DNA of 64,000 nt, taken from Paraburkholderia silvatlantica. Lineage in GTDB: Bacteria > Pseudomonadota > Gammaproteobacteria > Burkholderiales > Burkholderiaceae. The number at the start of each line of letters is the position of its first letter. Position 1 is the stretch's first letter. Made by a program: the position numbers and the translations under genes. Location: NCBI RefSeq assembly GCF_003096715.1, contig NZ_QEOL01000022.1, positions 1 through 64,000 on the forward strand, in the 5' to 3' direction. Positions 16,619 to 25,630 of this stretch are shown here, in pieces. The notes below the pieces were generated by a model. The model saw only the letters and a program-made list of their open reading frames with translations. It was not told the DNA's origin and made no database searches.

Positions 16619-17116
16619 ATGCAACGCAAGACCAACGCCGTGCGCCAGTTACGATCGCGAGTCATCGCCGCGTGGGTCGCGCTCGTGGGCCTCGCGGCGC
16701 TCGGCGCGACGGCCGCGCATGCCGCGCCGGGCGCTGACGAATGCTTCGAAAAGGCCGGCGCCTACCAGGGCGTGAATCCGCTCGTGTTGCGCGCCGTGGC
16801 GTGGCGTGAATCGAAAGGCGACGCGGCGGCCGTCAATCACAATGCGAACGGCTCGATCGACGTCGGGCAAGCGCAGATCAACTCGATCCACTTTTCGGAG
16901 CTTTCGCGCGAGGGCATTCCGCACGGCGCCCTCACGGACCCGTGCGTGAATATTTTCGTGGCCGCCTGGCTGCTCAAGCAAAAGATGGTGCGATACGGCA
17001 ACACGTGGCGCGCCATTGGCGCGTATCACTCAGAGTCGCCTCGCGAGCGCGATGCCTATGCGCGCAGCATTCAGGCCATCCTCGTGAGCTGGGGCCAGCT
17101 GCAACCGGGGCGATGA
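16619..17116 (+). CDS. lytic transglycosylase, IagB/VirB1-like
   Basis: 165 residues from the ATG at 16619 (GGAG nine bases upstream; a TTG at 16592 is the alternative). A signal peptide runs to about residue 35 (ATAAHAAPGAD). The SLT domain follows, with the catalytic Glu in AVAWRESKGDAAAVN and the family pattern GSIDVGQAQINSIHFSEL, and a second part IGAYHSESPRERDAYARSI. Such small enzymes cut peptidoglycan strands in the periplasm to make room for secretion or pilus machines. No secretion genes are adjacent here; the two small exported proteins upstream are the only visible partners. Confidence 0.9.
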   Translation: MQRKTNAVRQLRSRVIAAWVALVGLAALGATAAHAAPGADECFEKAGAYQGVNPLVLRAVAWRESKGDAAAVNHNANGSIDVGQAQINSIHFSELSREGIPHGALTDPCVNIFVAAWLLKQKMVRYGNTWRAIGAYHSESPRERDAYARSIQAILVSWGQLQPGR

Positions 17117-17164
17117 CCGAAGCGCCCGGCGTCGCTTCAGATTCCCGGCAGGTGCAACGGCCGT

Positions 17165-18136
17165 TTAGCCGCGCAGCTTGTTCAACAGCTTGAGCCCGCG
17201 GCGCGCCACGGCCGAATAAAGCTCGGCGCCCTTGAGCGCGGGGTCGATATGGCGCTCGTAACGCTGCAGCGCGACCGGGAAATACGGCGAAAGCTTTTCC
17301 ACCACGCGCTGCGGGGAGATGTGCGTGTTGCTCTGGACCACGGCGAACATGCCATCGCTTTCCGGTGCGAGATGACGGCCCTCGCTCCAGCCTTCCATCT
17401 TGTCCGCGAACCATACGCTTTCGTCGGCGTGCAGCGCGCGCTGGCCCGGTTTCGGGCCCGTATGATACTGCTCCAGCAACCCAACGTTCTCCGCGTTGAG
17501 CCAGTAAAGCGTGTATTCGGTCCAGTCGAGCGCGTAGTTGGCGAGCAGCACGCGGCGCCAGTCGGTGCCATGCAGCGCCGCGAGGCGCTGTTGCAGGCTC
17601 AGGCACAGCGTGCGCGACAAGATGGCCGGCGTCCACCAGATGCCGTCGCGCGTGAGTTGCGGATCGAGATTCAGCAGCTTCGCCGAAGCCTCCCAGTAAT
17701 ACGGCTCGACCGTACGCGGCTGAACATGCGTGAGCGCCCGGCCGTCGAGAATCAGCGCATCCGCGCTGAAGGGATGCGTGGCGAAGCAGTCGGGGTCGAG
17801 CACGAGAAAATACTCGGTTTCGATCCATTCGGGCGCATTCAGCTTGATGATCTGCTGCCGGTGCCAGTTGCGGATCTGGTGACGCTGTGAGAACTCCGCA
17901 AAAATGCCCATGTACAGCGATTCGTCGATCACTTCGATGGGGAAGTCGGACCACGCCTTCGCGTAGCCTTTGACCTCTTCGAGTTCGTCGTGCGGCACGA
18001 CGATCACGAAACGGTGAAACGTTCTGGGCGTCGTGAAGTGACGCAGCGACGAGAAGAGGATGTCGCAACGGCCGATATTGTCGGCGTAATGCCGTCCCCG
18101 CGTTTTCACCGGCAGGATGGCGCTGATCTGGTGCAT
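17165..18136 (-). CDS. DUF6492-like, glycosyltransferase-fold protein
   Basis: 323 residues. It begins ISAILPVKTRGRHYADNIGR and has a glycosyltransferase-like acidic motif FLVLDPDCFATHPF (about 106-119), with long aromatic segments such as DWTEYTLYWLNAENVGLLEQ. I recognise it as the DUF6492-type family found in exopolysaccharide loci; a nucleotide-sugar transferase activity is likely from the DPD-type motif but unproven. It lies 20 bp downstream of the Wzz-like gene on the same strand, so the two are probably cotranscribed. There is no signal peptide; it should act on the cytoplasmic face. Confidence 0.75.
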   Translation of the reverse strand: MHQISAILPVKTRGRHYADNIGRCDILFSSLRHFTTPRTFHRFVIVVPHDELEEVKGYAKAWSDFPIEVIDESLYMGIFAEFSQRHQIRNWHRQQIIKLNAPEWIETEYFLVLDPDCFATHPFSADALILDGRALTHVQPRTVEPYYWEASAKLLNLDPQLTRDGIWWTPAILSRTLCLSLQQRLAALHGTDWRRVLLANYALDWTEYTLYWLNAENVGLLEQYHTGPKPGQRALHADESVWFADKMEGWSEGRHLAPESDGMFAVVQSNTHISPQRVVEKLSPYFPVALQRYERHIDPALKGAELYSAVARRGLKLLNKLRG

Positions 18137-18156
18137 GGCAGTCAGGGTCCCGAATA

Positions 18157-20301
18157 TTAGAAGAATCGATAAATAAAGTTCGGGATGTAGCCGCGCCGAT
18201 GTGTGAGCGCAATGCCGATCAGCCTGCCGCCCGCGTCGAGCAGCTGCGTTTTCAGGCCCAGCACCACGGGCTTGCGCGAAACCTCTGCGCGCACCGCCAT
18301 GATCGTTGCGTCGGCCAGCGCGGCGTTTTCAATGCCGGCGAACGACTGGCTGGCGGGCGGCGCATGCACGACGATGTAGTCGTGCGCTTCGCGCAGCGTG
18401 TCGAACAGGGTCGTGGTCTGCTGCCACGAAGCCGGGAACGTGCCGCTTTCCGGCCGCGCGACGACGATGTTGTGCCGCTCGACGCTCTCGAACACGAGGC
18501 CGCTCGAAGCCGCGTTCTCCGTAGGCGCGGCGCTCGCGGCGCGGCTTTGTCCGCCGTGCCCCGACCACGTCAGCAGGCCCTGCGCGTTCGGCGGGCCATA
18601 AAGCGGCGCGTCGGCACCGGACGCCATGTCGAGAATGAGCACCGGCTTGGTCGTGCGGTGCTCCAGTTCGACGGCGAGGCCGCGAATCACCGAGAGCAGC
18701 CCGTCGTTCTTGCCGAACGAGAGCGCCATGACCACCTTGGCCGGTGAGTCCGTGCTCGCGTTGATGGCCGCGATCATGCGGCCATACGCCAAATGCGCGG
18801 GCCGGCTGGCCGCCTTGGCTGCATCGGCTGGCGCCCCGGGCCGGCGCGCCCCGCCGCCGAGCATCACTGGCGCATTCAGCACCGGCAGCAGCAGCGAGCG
18901 CTCCGCCTGCTCCGGACTCAGGAAGGTCTCGCGCAGGCTCGCCATGACGAGCACGACGAGCATCGATATCAGGAGACCCGCCGCCACGCTCGCCGCAATG
19001 ATGAGGCTGGCCGACACGCTGCGCTGCGAAGGCGGGAACGGTGCCTGGATCACGCGCACGTTCGTGCTGTTCACCTGGCTCACCTGCCCCTGCTGGATCT
19101 TCGCGAGCTCGACCTGGCGCGAACGGTCCTTGAAGCTGTCGGCCAGGATGTCGCGCGTTGCCTGCAGCTGGCGCATCTGGCTGGAGATATCGCTCAGGCC
19201 CCGCAGCGTCGCGCGGGTGTCCTTGATCTGCGCTTCGAGCGCCTGCTGGCGCGCGGTTTCGCCCGCGATGCTCGCATTGAGCGCCGCCAGCCGTCCTTGC
19301 ACCACGTCGTAGTAGTCGTTGTGGCCGTAGCGCGTGGCCGTGGCCATTTGCGCCTTGCGCCGCGCGATGCTCGCGTGCATATCGGCAATCTGCTGATCGA
19401 GTTGCTGCACGAACGGCGAGGTATCCATGTAGCGCGAGGCGAAATCGGCGCGGCGCGCTTCGAGCTGCATCAGCGAAAGTTGCATCGTGTCGAGCGCGTG
19501 AGCGGCTTCGGAGTCGTCGGTGAAGATCGGAATCGTGGCCTTCACCCCCTTCGACGACGTCTGTTCCGACTTCAGTTCGCCGCGGTGCTGCGCGAGCGAC
19601 GTGTCGTTTTCGAGCTTTTGCTGGACGAGCTGGCTTTCGAGCAGCACGGCGCGCGAGGTCTGGTCGTCGATATTGACGATGCCGTGCGACTTCTGGAACG
19701 CGAGCAAGTCGGCATCGGCTTTTTTCAGTTGCCTTGCGACTTCATCGCGCTGACCGGTCAGGAAATCGACGCGGCCCGACGTGAAAATCGTCGCGCGCCG
19801 GCGGAAGTACGTGTCGAGCAGACGCGAAAGCGCATCGGCCGCTTCCTTGGGATCGGCATCGTAGTACGTGAGGCTGATGGTGCTCGCAAGATCGTTCTGC
19901 TCGATATGCAGCCGATGCTCGAATTCCTGCAAATGGCTGTCGATGTCGTGTTCGCTCGCGTTCGGCCCCAGTTTCGCGATCACCACGTCGCGATGCAGTT
20001 CCGGGCTGCTGAGGATTTGCGCTTCGACGCCATCGAGCTGGCCGATGGCGGGCTGCATCGCGGCGCCGCCATTCGGGTTGTTCGACTGGTCGTAATATCC
20101 TGCAAGGAGGACGAGCAGCGTGGACTGCGCCCGGTAAGGCATGGGCACAAGAAGCGCGACTGCCACGCCGATCGCCACAACGGAAAGAAATACCGCTGTG
20201 GCAATCTTGCGATAATAGAAAAAGGTGTTGAGATAATCCCGGACCGTCAGTTCGACAACAGCCGCCTTCCTTTCAGGTCGTGTTCTAGTAGTAATAACCA
20301 T
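18157..20301 (-). CDS. Wzz/GumC-type polysaccharide chain-length protein
   Basis: 714 residues from the ATG at 20301; an in-frame upstream start at 20442 would add 47 residues ahead of the membrane anchor and is less likely. The layout is a short cytoplasmic N-terminus, a first membrane span at about 31-55 (AVFLSVVAIGVAVALLVPM), a long periplasmic domain with coiled coils (about 120-400), a second span at about 435-460 (SLIIAASVAAGLLISMLVVL) and a C-terminal cytoplasmic region that resembles a BY-kinase-like domain. That region has no Walker A lysine (MALSFGKNDGLLSVIRG), so kinase activity is doubtful. It controls export and length in Wzx/Wzy systems. It is divergent from the Wza-like gene. 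Confidence 0.88.
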   Translation of the reverse strand: MVITTRTRPERKAAVVELTVRDYLNTFFYYRKIATAVFLSVVAIGVAVALLVPMPYRAQSTLLVLLAGYYDQSNNPNGGAAMQPAIGQLDGVEAQILSSPELHRDVVIAKLGPNASEHDIDSHLQEFEHRLHIEQNDLASTISLTYYDADPKEAADALSRLLDTYFRRRATIFTSGRVDFLTGQRDEVARQLKKADADLLAFQKSHGIVNIDDQTSRAVLLESQLVQQKLENDTSLAQHRGELKSEQTSSKGVKATIPIFTDDSEAAHALDTMQLSLMQLEARRADFASRYMDTSPFVQQLDQQIADMHASIARRKAQMATATRYGHNDYYDVVQGRLAALNASIAGETARQQALEAQIKDTRATLRGLSDISSQMRQLQATRDILADSFKDRSRQVELAKIQQGQVSQVNSTNVRVIQAPFPPSQRSVSASLIIAASVAAGLLISMLVVLVMASLRETFLSPEQAERSLLLPVLNAPVMLGGGARRPGAPADAAKAASRPAHLAYGRMIAAINASTDSPAKVVMALSFGKNDGLLSVIRGLAVELEHRTTKPVLILDMASGADAPLYGPPNAQGLLTWSGHGGQSRAASAAPTENAASSGLVFESVERHNIVVARPESGTFPASWQQTTTLFDTLREAHDYIVVHAPPASQSFAGIENAALADATIMAVRAEVSRKPVVLGLKTQLLDAGGRLIGIALTHRRGYIPNFIYRFF

Positions 20302-20503
20302 ACAGGTGCGGTTCCCGGCCAACAGAGAAGTTTCGACGGCGCATATAATACGTAAGAAAACATCCAGAATGTCGCGTAAAACTGACAACTGGGCTAACAA
20401 CTGCGAAAAAATCGTGTGAGTTCCACCCTTCATTAACGGCAATTCCTGCCGTTACTTGACAAGAGATCAGGAACCGCAAGCCACCGCTTCACCCACGCGC
20501 CCG
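20302..20503. promoter_or_regulatory. divergent control region of the EPS genes
   Basis: 202 bp between the Wzz-like (minus) and Wza-like (plus) genes, AT-rich between 20335 and 20460. It contains tataat at 20344-20349 and ttgaca at 20456-20461, but neither has a correctly spaced partner. A 7-bp inverted repeat, taacggc / gccgtta with a 7-base loop, lies at 20434-20454, about 50 bases ahead of the Wza-like ATG, and could be an operator or a leader hairpin. Confidence 0.45.
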
Positions 20504-21223
20504 ATGAACATACTCCGACCAGCCTGCGTCCTCGGGCTGCTGACGCTTACCGCCTGCACCCAGACCTGGGTGGAGCCGCAATTCCAGCAACGCGCGCAAT
20601 TCGCGGCTTGGTCGCAAACTGCGCCCAGCGTCTATCGCATCGAACCCGGCGACGACCTTTCGGTCGTCATGCCCTTCAATGCCGAGCTGAACTTCCGCGG
20701 TTCGGTCGCGCCTGACGGCGGCCTCACCATGCCGTTCGCGGGCACGATCCCGGCCGCGGGCCTCACGGTCGCCCAGCTCGGGGACGCCATCAACAAGGCG
20801 CTGGCCGCCAACGGCATGGCGAAGAACGCCCACGCTTCGGTCTCCATCGTGCAGTCGGCCGCCAAGGTCTATGTGGCCGGCCAGGTCGCGCGCCCCGGCG
20901 AAATTGCGCTGCACACGGGCATGAGCGTGCTGCAGGCCATCGCCGCCGCGCAGGGCTTGCTGGACACGGCGCGCACCAACGAAGTCGTACTGATTCGCCG
21001 CAGCCCCGATGGCCGCCCGATGCTGCGCACGATCGACCTCGACGCGCTTACGCATCGCGGCGACCCGACGCAGGACGTCGTTCTGCAGGCCACCGACACG
21101 ATCTTCGTGCCGAAATCCTCGATCGCCGAAGTCGACCAGTGGGTCGATCAGTACATCGACAAGGTCATTCCGTTCCAGCGCGGCTTCGACTACACGATCT
21201 CGAACAACCCCACGACCTACTGA
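20504..21223 (+). CDS. Wza-like polysaccharide export lipoprotein
   Basis: 239 residues from the ATG at 20504. The lipobox is LLTLTAC (Cys at about residue 18). The polysaccharide-export domain begins at about 43 (SVYRIEPGDDLSVVMPFNAE, GSVAPDGGLTMPFAGTIPAA), followed by one SLBB domain (KVYVAGQVARPGEIALHTGM). It is much shorter than E. coli Wza (about 380 residues), with a single SLBB and no obvious C-terminal barrel helix, so another protein may complete the outer-membrane pore. It heads the plus-strand operon of Wza, Wzy, GH44 and Wzx. Confidence 0.9.
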   Translation: MNILRPACVLGLLTLTACTQTWVEPQFQQRAQFAAWSQTAPSVYRIEPGDDLSVVMPFNAELNFRGSVAPDGGLTMPFAGTIPAAGLTVAQLGDAINKALAANGMAKNAHASVSIVQSAAKVYVAGQVARPGEIALHTGMSVLQAIAAAQGLLDTARTNEVVLIRRSPDGRPMLRTIDLDALTHRGDPTQDVVLQATDTIFVPKSSIAEVDQWVDQYIDKVIPFQRGFDYTISNNPTTY

Positions 21224-21308
21224 GCCTGCTCAGCGAGCCCGTGCCGCCCGACGGTTTTCCACGTCCAGGCCAACGAATCAACCGCGAATCGAACGCGAAT
21301 CACACGAG

Positions 21309-22595
21309 ATGGAAACCGCCACCACGACCACCGGGCTTGCCCCGGTCTTTTCGAGCGAGCCCGCCAGGTGGCAGGTCACGTGGTGGCTGCTGGCGCTCTT
21401 GCCGCTCTTTGGCCAGACCTTCCACTACCTGAGTACGCTCGTGCCGCTCTGGGCGCTCTCGAAAGCGCTGCCGGTCATTTCGCTGCCCGCCGTGCTGCGT
21501 CTGGGCGGCGAACCGCGTTTTCCCATGACGCGGCAGATCCTCATCAGCTTTGCGTGGCTCCTGCTCGTGCCGAGCTTCGCCGCCGTATTCTATTTCCACG
21601 AGGGCTTTTTCACGGGCATCACGGCGCAGGTGAAGCTGCTGCCCATCCTGTACTTCTTCTCGTTTCTCGCGCTGCTCCTCACGCTCAAGCCCACGCTCGG
21701 CGAGCTGGAGCGCGGCTTCCTGGTGCTCGGCGTCGTCGTCCTCGCGGTGCTGATCGTGTTGTGGGCCGTGGTGCCCTCCGACTGGTACCAGGAGTCGTAT
21801 GTGATCGGCCAGTCGCCCTTTTTCAGCAGCGACAACCGCGGCCATCGCATCCGCATGTCGATGTATTTCCCGCTCATCCTGCTGTTTTTCTGCTACCGGC
21901 GCGCCTTTTTCGAAAAGCATGCGGGCTATCTGTTCGGCGTGCTCGTCGCGTTCGCGGTCACGCTGCTGATCGTCAAGACGCGCGCCATGGTCATCGGCAT
22001 CATAAGCGTGCTCGTCATCAACACCTTCGCCTGGTCGCGCATGCGCACGCGCATTCTGCTGCTGCTCGCCGCGCCCGTCGCGCTCGTCGCCATGTTCTCG
22101 GCGGGCTACCTCGCCACGACGTTCAGTACCGACGCGAGCACGGGCTTCGACACGCGCCGCATCACCATCCTGCTCGCCACGAAGTTCCTCGGCAGCGAGC
22201 CGATGCGCTGGCTCTTCGGGGTGGGCACGATCAGTTCGACCAGCAAGGACAACCTGATCGACTATTTCCATCACTTTTTCTTCCTCGCCGACATCACGTG
22301 GCTCGGCATCGTATTCGAGTACGGCCTGATCGGCGCGCTCGTCATCCTGTTCTTCCAGCTGCGCGGCATCGTGTTCTACCGGCGCCTGCGCAAGAAGGTC
22401 GACGATGATTTTCTCGGCGCGCTGTTCGACTATCTCGTCTACGTCCTGCTCATTTCATTCTTTTACCCGCCTACCCTCACGCCGGGCGAGACCGCCGTCA
22501 TTCTCGCGATCTTCGCGTATATCTGGCGCGTGGGCGAACTGGACGGCCAACACGACGGCCATGCCGATCTGCAGGTTCACCATGCCTCGCCTTAA
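21309..22595 (+). CDS. Wzy-like polysaccharide polymerase, multi-spanning
   Basis: 428 residues with about ten to eleven membrane spans, for example WWLLALLPLFGQTFHYLSTL, ILYFFSFLALLLTL, GFLVLGVVVLAVLIVLWAVV and the C-terminal VYVLLISFFYPPTLTPGETA. A large loop (about 157-180, PSDWYQESYVIGQSPFFSSD) and a second hydrophilic stretch with RITILLATKFLGSEPMRWLF fit the O-antigen-polymerase type, though sequence identity across Wzy proteins is always low. Its place between Wza-like and flippase genes makes polymerisation of lipid-linked repeat units in the periplasm the best role. Its 3' end overlaps the GH44 start by 14 bases. Confidence 0.8.
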   Translation: METATTTTGLAPVFSSEPARWQVTWWLLALLPLFGQTFHYLSTLVPLWALSKALPVISLPAVLRLGGEPRFPMTRQILISFAWLLLVPSFAAVFYFHEGFFTGITAQVKLLPILYFFSFLALLLTLKPTLGELERGFLVLGVVVLAVLIVLWAVVPSDWYQESYVIGQSPFFSSDNRGHRIRMSMYFPLILLFFCYRRAFFEKHAGYLFGVLVAFAVTLLIVKTRAMVIGIISVLVINTFAWSRMRTRILLLLAAPVALVAMFSAGYLATTFSTDASTGFDTRRITILLATKFLGSEPMRWLFGVGTISSTSKDNLIDYFHHFFFLADITWLGIVFEYGLIGALVILFFQLRGIVFYRRLRKKVDDDFLGALFDYLVYVLLISFFYPPTLTPGETAVILAIFAYIWRVGELDGQHDGHADLQVHHASP

Positions 22596-24255
22596 GCGTA
22601 TCAAGCGCCCCAACCTGCATACCCTGCTGCTCGGCGCGCTGCTCATGTCGGGCGCGGCCTGCACCGACGCGACCTCGGGCACGCCCTTGCCGGTCGCCAT
22701 TTCGGTGGATGCCGCCGCCGGCCGGCACCCCATCAGCCCGCTGATTTACGGCATCAACTTCGGCACGACAGCCGCCCTGCAAGACTTGCGCGCGCCGGTC
22801 AACCGCTCGGGCGGCAACAGCGCCTCGGCCTATAACTGGCGCATCGACGCACGTAACGCGGGCAAGGACTGGTATTTCGAGAGCCTCGCCGTCGACCCCT
22901 CCGACATCAACGACCAGTTCGGCGAGCGCTTCGTCGCGCTCACCCAGGCGGCGGGCGCCACGCCCATCGTGACCATTCCGATGCTCGGCCGCGTGGCGAA
23001 ACTCGGGCCGGCGCGCGAGACGCTCGCGAGCTTCTCGATCGCCAAATACGGCCCGCAGCCGAACCATGACGTAAACGGCCACGCCGACGCCGGCAACGGC
23101 GTGGCGCCCGGCGGCAAGCCGATTACCGGCAATGACGCGAACGACGCCTCGACGCCCGACGACCCGCAAAACGAGCAGGCGCGCGTAGCGGACCTGGTGA
23201 AGCAATTCGGCGGCGCAAGCGGGGGCGGCGTGCGCTACTACGCGCTCGACAACGAGCCGAGCCTTTGGCAGCTCATTCACCGCGACGTGCATCCCATCGG
23301 CGCGCATGCGAGCGAAATCGCCGACAAGGTGATCGCCTATTCGCGCGCCGTGAAGGCGGCAGACCCGCACGCGCAGATCGTCGCGCCGGAAGAATGGGGC
23401 TGGCAGGGCTATTTCTACAGCGGCTTCGACCAGCAATACGCAGCGGACCACGGCCTCGATCACACGCCCGACCGCACAGGCGAAACGCAGGGCATGCCGT
23501 ATGTGCCCTGGCTGCTCGCGCAATGGAAAGCGGCGGGCCATCCGGTCGACGTGTTCAGCCTGCACTTCTATCCGCAGGGCGGCGAATACGCCGAAACGGG
23601 CGTGACGAACTCGCAGGCCGTCGCGCTCATGCGCAACCGCTCGACGCGCGACCTGTGGGACCCGAACTACAAGGACCCCACCTGGATCGACAGCGTCGTG
23701 GCGCTGATCCCGCTGATGCGCCATTGGGTCGATACGTACTACTACCCGGGCACGCCCATCGGCATCACGGAGTACAACTGGGGTGGCGACACGCTGATGA
23801 ACGGCGCGACAGCCCAGGCCGACGTGCTCGGCATTTTCGGCCGCGAGGGACTGGATATCGCCACGCGCTGGGGCACGCTCGATCCTTCGATGCCGGTGTA
23901 CAAGGCATTCAAGCTCTATCGCAACTACGACGGCAACGGCGCGGCGTTCGGCGCGACCAGCATTGCCGCGAACGCGCCCGACCCGGACACCGTTTCCGCA
24001 TTCGCCGCCTTGCGCGAGCGCGACCACGCGCTGACGCTCGTGGTCATCAACAAGCAGTTGGACCGCCCCGCCGATGCCGCCGTCACGCTCGATCATTTCG
24101 CGGCGGGCGGCGTGGCCGAAACGTGGCGGCTCGCGAACAACCAGTTGTTCCGCCTGCCCGATGCGCGTTACCAGGACAGCACGCTGCGCGCGAGCCTGCC
24201 TGCGCAGAGCGTGACGCTGTTCGTATTGCGCGGTGCCCAGGCGCAGCATGAGTGA
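22582..24255 (+). CDS. glycoside hydrolase family 44
   Basis: 557 residues from the ATG at 22582. A hydrophobic signal with possible lipobox SGAAC (Cys 27) indicates export. The catalytic domain is GH44-like: the start GINFGTTAALQDLRAPVNRS, YNWRIDARNAGKDWYFES, the acid/base Glu in YYALDNEPSLW (about Glu 225) and the nucleophile in PIGITEYNWGGD (about Glu 397), then a C-terminal beta-sandwich. GH44 enzymes are endoglucanases/xyloglucanases on beta-1,4-glucans. Inside a Wzx/Wzy operon it probably trims or releases the exopolysaccharide, implying a beta-glucan-like backbone; this is inference. It overlaps Wzy by 14 and the flippase by 8 bases. Confidence 0.88.
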   Translation: MPRLKRIKRPNLHTLLLGALLMSGAACTDATSGTPLPVAISVDAAAGRHPISPLIYGINFGTTAALQDLRAPVNRSGGNSASAYNWRIDARNAGKDWYFESLAVDPSDINDQFGERFVALTQAAGATPIVTIPMLGRVAKLGPARETLASFSIAKYGPQPNHDVNGHADAGNGVAPGGKPITGNDANDASTPDDPQNEQARVADLVKQFGGASGGGVRYYALDNEPSLWQLIHRDVHPIGAHASEIADKVIAYSRAVKAADPHAQIVAPEEWGWQGYFYSGFDQQYAADHGLDHTPDRTGETQGMPYVPWLLAQWKAAGHPVDVFSLHFYPQGGEYAETGVTNSQAVALMRNRSTRDLWDPNYKDPTWIDSVVALIPLMRHWVDTYYYPGTPIGITEYNWGGDTLMNGATAQADVLGIFGREGLDIATRWGTLDPSMPVYKAFKLYRNYDGNGAAFGATSIAANAPDPDTVSAFAALRERDHALTLVVINKQLDRPADAAVTLDHFAAGGVAETWRLANNQLFRLPDARYQDSTLRASLPAQSVTLFVLRGAQAQHE

Positions 24256-25630
24256 AGCCGGCGAAGCGCGAATGCCAGCGCGCCAGAACGGCGGCTCGAT
24301 GATCCGGGGCTCGCTCGTGAGCCTCGCCGTTCGTCTGCTCGACCTCCCGAGCCGCTACGGTTTCCATCTGCTGATCGCAGCCATGCTGGGCGTGGTGCAG
24401 ACAGGCGACTTTTATATCGTGTTCAGCACGATGGTGGCGCTCGCGGGCTTCGGCCGCCTCGGCATCGACCAGGCGCTGACGCGGCAGATTGCGATGGACC
24501 TTGCGGCGGGCGAGGCGCGCGCCGTGCGGCCGGCCATCCGCCGCGCGTTGGGGCGGGTGCTGCTCGCCTCCACGGCCATGTCGATCGCACTCGGCGCGTG
24601 TGCGTTCCCCTTCGCGCACGACGTGCTGAAGAAGCCCGAACTCGCCTGGCCGCTCGCGCTTGGCGCACTCTCGTTCATCCCGCAAAATCTTGGCGTGGCA
24701 ATCGCCGGTGCGCTTGCCGGACTCCAGCGCGTGGGCTGCAGCCAGATGATCTATTCCTGGCTCTGGCCGGCGATCTTCTGCGCCGTCGCCATCCCCCTCG
24801 GCTTGACGCGCGGCATGAGCGTCACCAGCGCGCTCATGCTGATCGCCGCCAGCTTCACGCTCGCCGCGCTGACCGGCGCGTTTCTGCTCAAGCGTTTTCT
24901 TGCCGGCGTAAGCGCCGGCACACAAGCGCCAGCCGGCCCGCCGCGCTTGCTCAAGGCGGGGTTGCCGCTCTTCACGCTGGAATTCACGAAGCTGTTGATC
25001 ACTTCGGCGCCCGCCATCGTGCTCGGCATCGTCGCCTCTTCGCGCGAGACGGGGCTCTTCGCGCTGGCGTGGCGTCTCGCGCTCGTCATCAATCTGCTGA
25101 TCAGCGGCGTGACCGGCATGGCCGCGCCGAAGTTCGCGAGCCTCTTCGCACGCAACGACCGGCATGGACTCGACAAAAGCGCGGCCCAGGCGGCGGGCCT
25201 CGTGCTGTGCCTCGCGTTGCCCGCCGCGCTGTGCATGCTGCTCTTTCCCGAACATTTGCTGCGCTTGTTCGGGCCGGGCTTTGGCGGCGGCGCTGCCGCG
25301 CTGCGCGTGCTCGCGCTCGGCCAGGTCGCCGCGGCATGCTTTACCGCCATGCCCGAACTGCTGGGCATGACCGCCCACACTCGCGTGCTGTACCGAATCA
25401 ATCTTTACTCGGTCGCCGTGCTGCTCGTTGGCCTCGCCATGCTCGCGCCGCAGGGCGGCAGCGTCGGGGCCGCGGCGGCGGCATCGCTCGCCATTGCCGT
25501 GAACGGCGCGCTTGCGGCGTGGGCGGCGCACCGGCTGCTGGACGTGCTGCCACTCGCGTTACTCGGGCGATGGGTGCTCGGGCGCGTGCCGGGACGCACC
25601 GCGGTGCAAGACGGGAAAGAGGAAGCCTAG
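24248..25630 (+). CDS. Wzx-like oligosaccharide flippase
   Basis: 460 residues from the ATG at 24248, overlapping the GH44 stop by eight bases. About twelve to fourteen membrane helices are visible, for example GFHLLIAAMLGVVQTGDFYI, LLASTAMSIALGACAFPFA and AVAIPLGLTRGMSVTSALML. The MATE/MOP-type polysaccharide-transporter pattern appears in RYGFHLLIAAMLG and RLGIDQALTRQIAMD. It should move undecaprenyl-linked repeat units to the periplasmic face for the polymerase two genes upstream. It is the last gene of the plus-strand EPS operon. Confidence 0.9.
   Translation: MSEAGEARMPARQNGGSMIRGSLVSLAVRLLDLPSRYGFHLLIAAMLGVVQTGDFYIVFSTMVALAGFGRLGIDQALTRQIAMDLAAGEARAVRPAIRRALGRVLLASTAMSIALGACAFPFAHDVLKKPELAWPLALGALSFIPQNLGVAIAGALAGLQRVGCSQMIYSWLWPAIFCAVAIPLGLTRGMSVTSALMLIAASFTLAALTGAFLLKRFLAGVSAGTQAPAGPPRLLKAGLPLFTLEFTKLLITSAPAIVLGIVASSRETGLFALAWRLALVINLLISGVTGMAAPKFASLFARNDRHGLDKSAAQAAGLVLCLALPAALCMLLFPEHLLRLFGPGFGGGAAALRVLALGQVAAACFTAMPELLGMTAHTRVLYRINLYSVAVLLVGLAMLAPQGGSVGAAAAASLAIAVNGALAAWAAHRLLDVLPLALLGRWVLGRVPGRTAVQDGKEEA

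Noticed and set aside
20344-20461. A tataat (20344) and a ttgaca (20456) in the EPS divergent region as a promoter.
   Set aside because: They are in the wrong order and far apart; neither has a partner hexamer at 16-18 bp.
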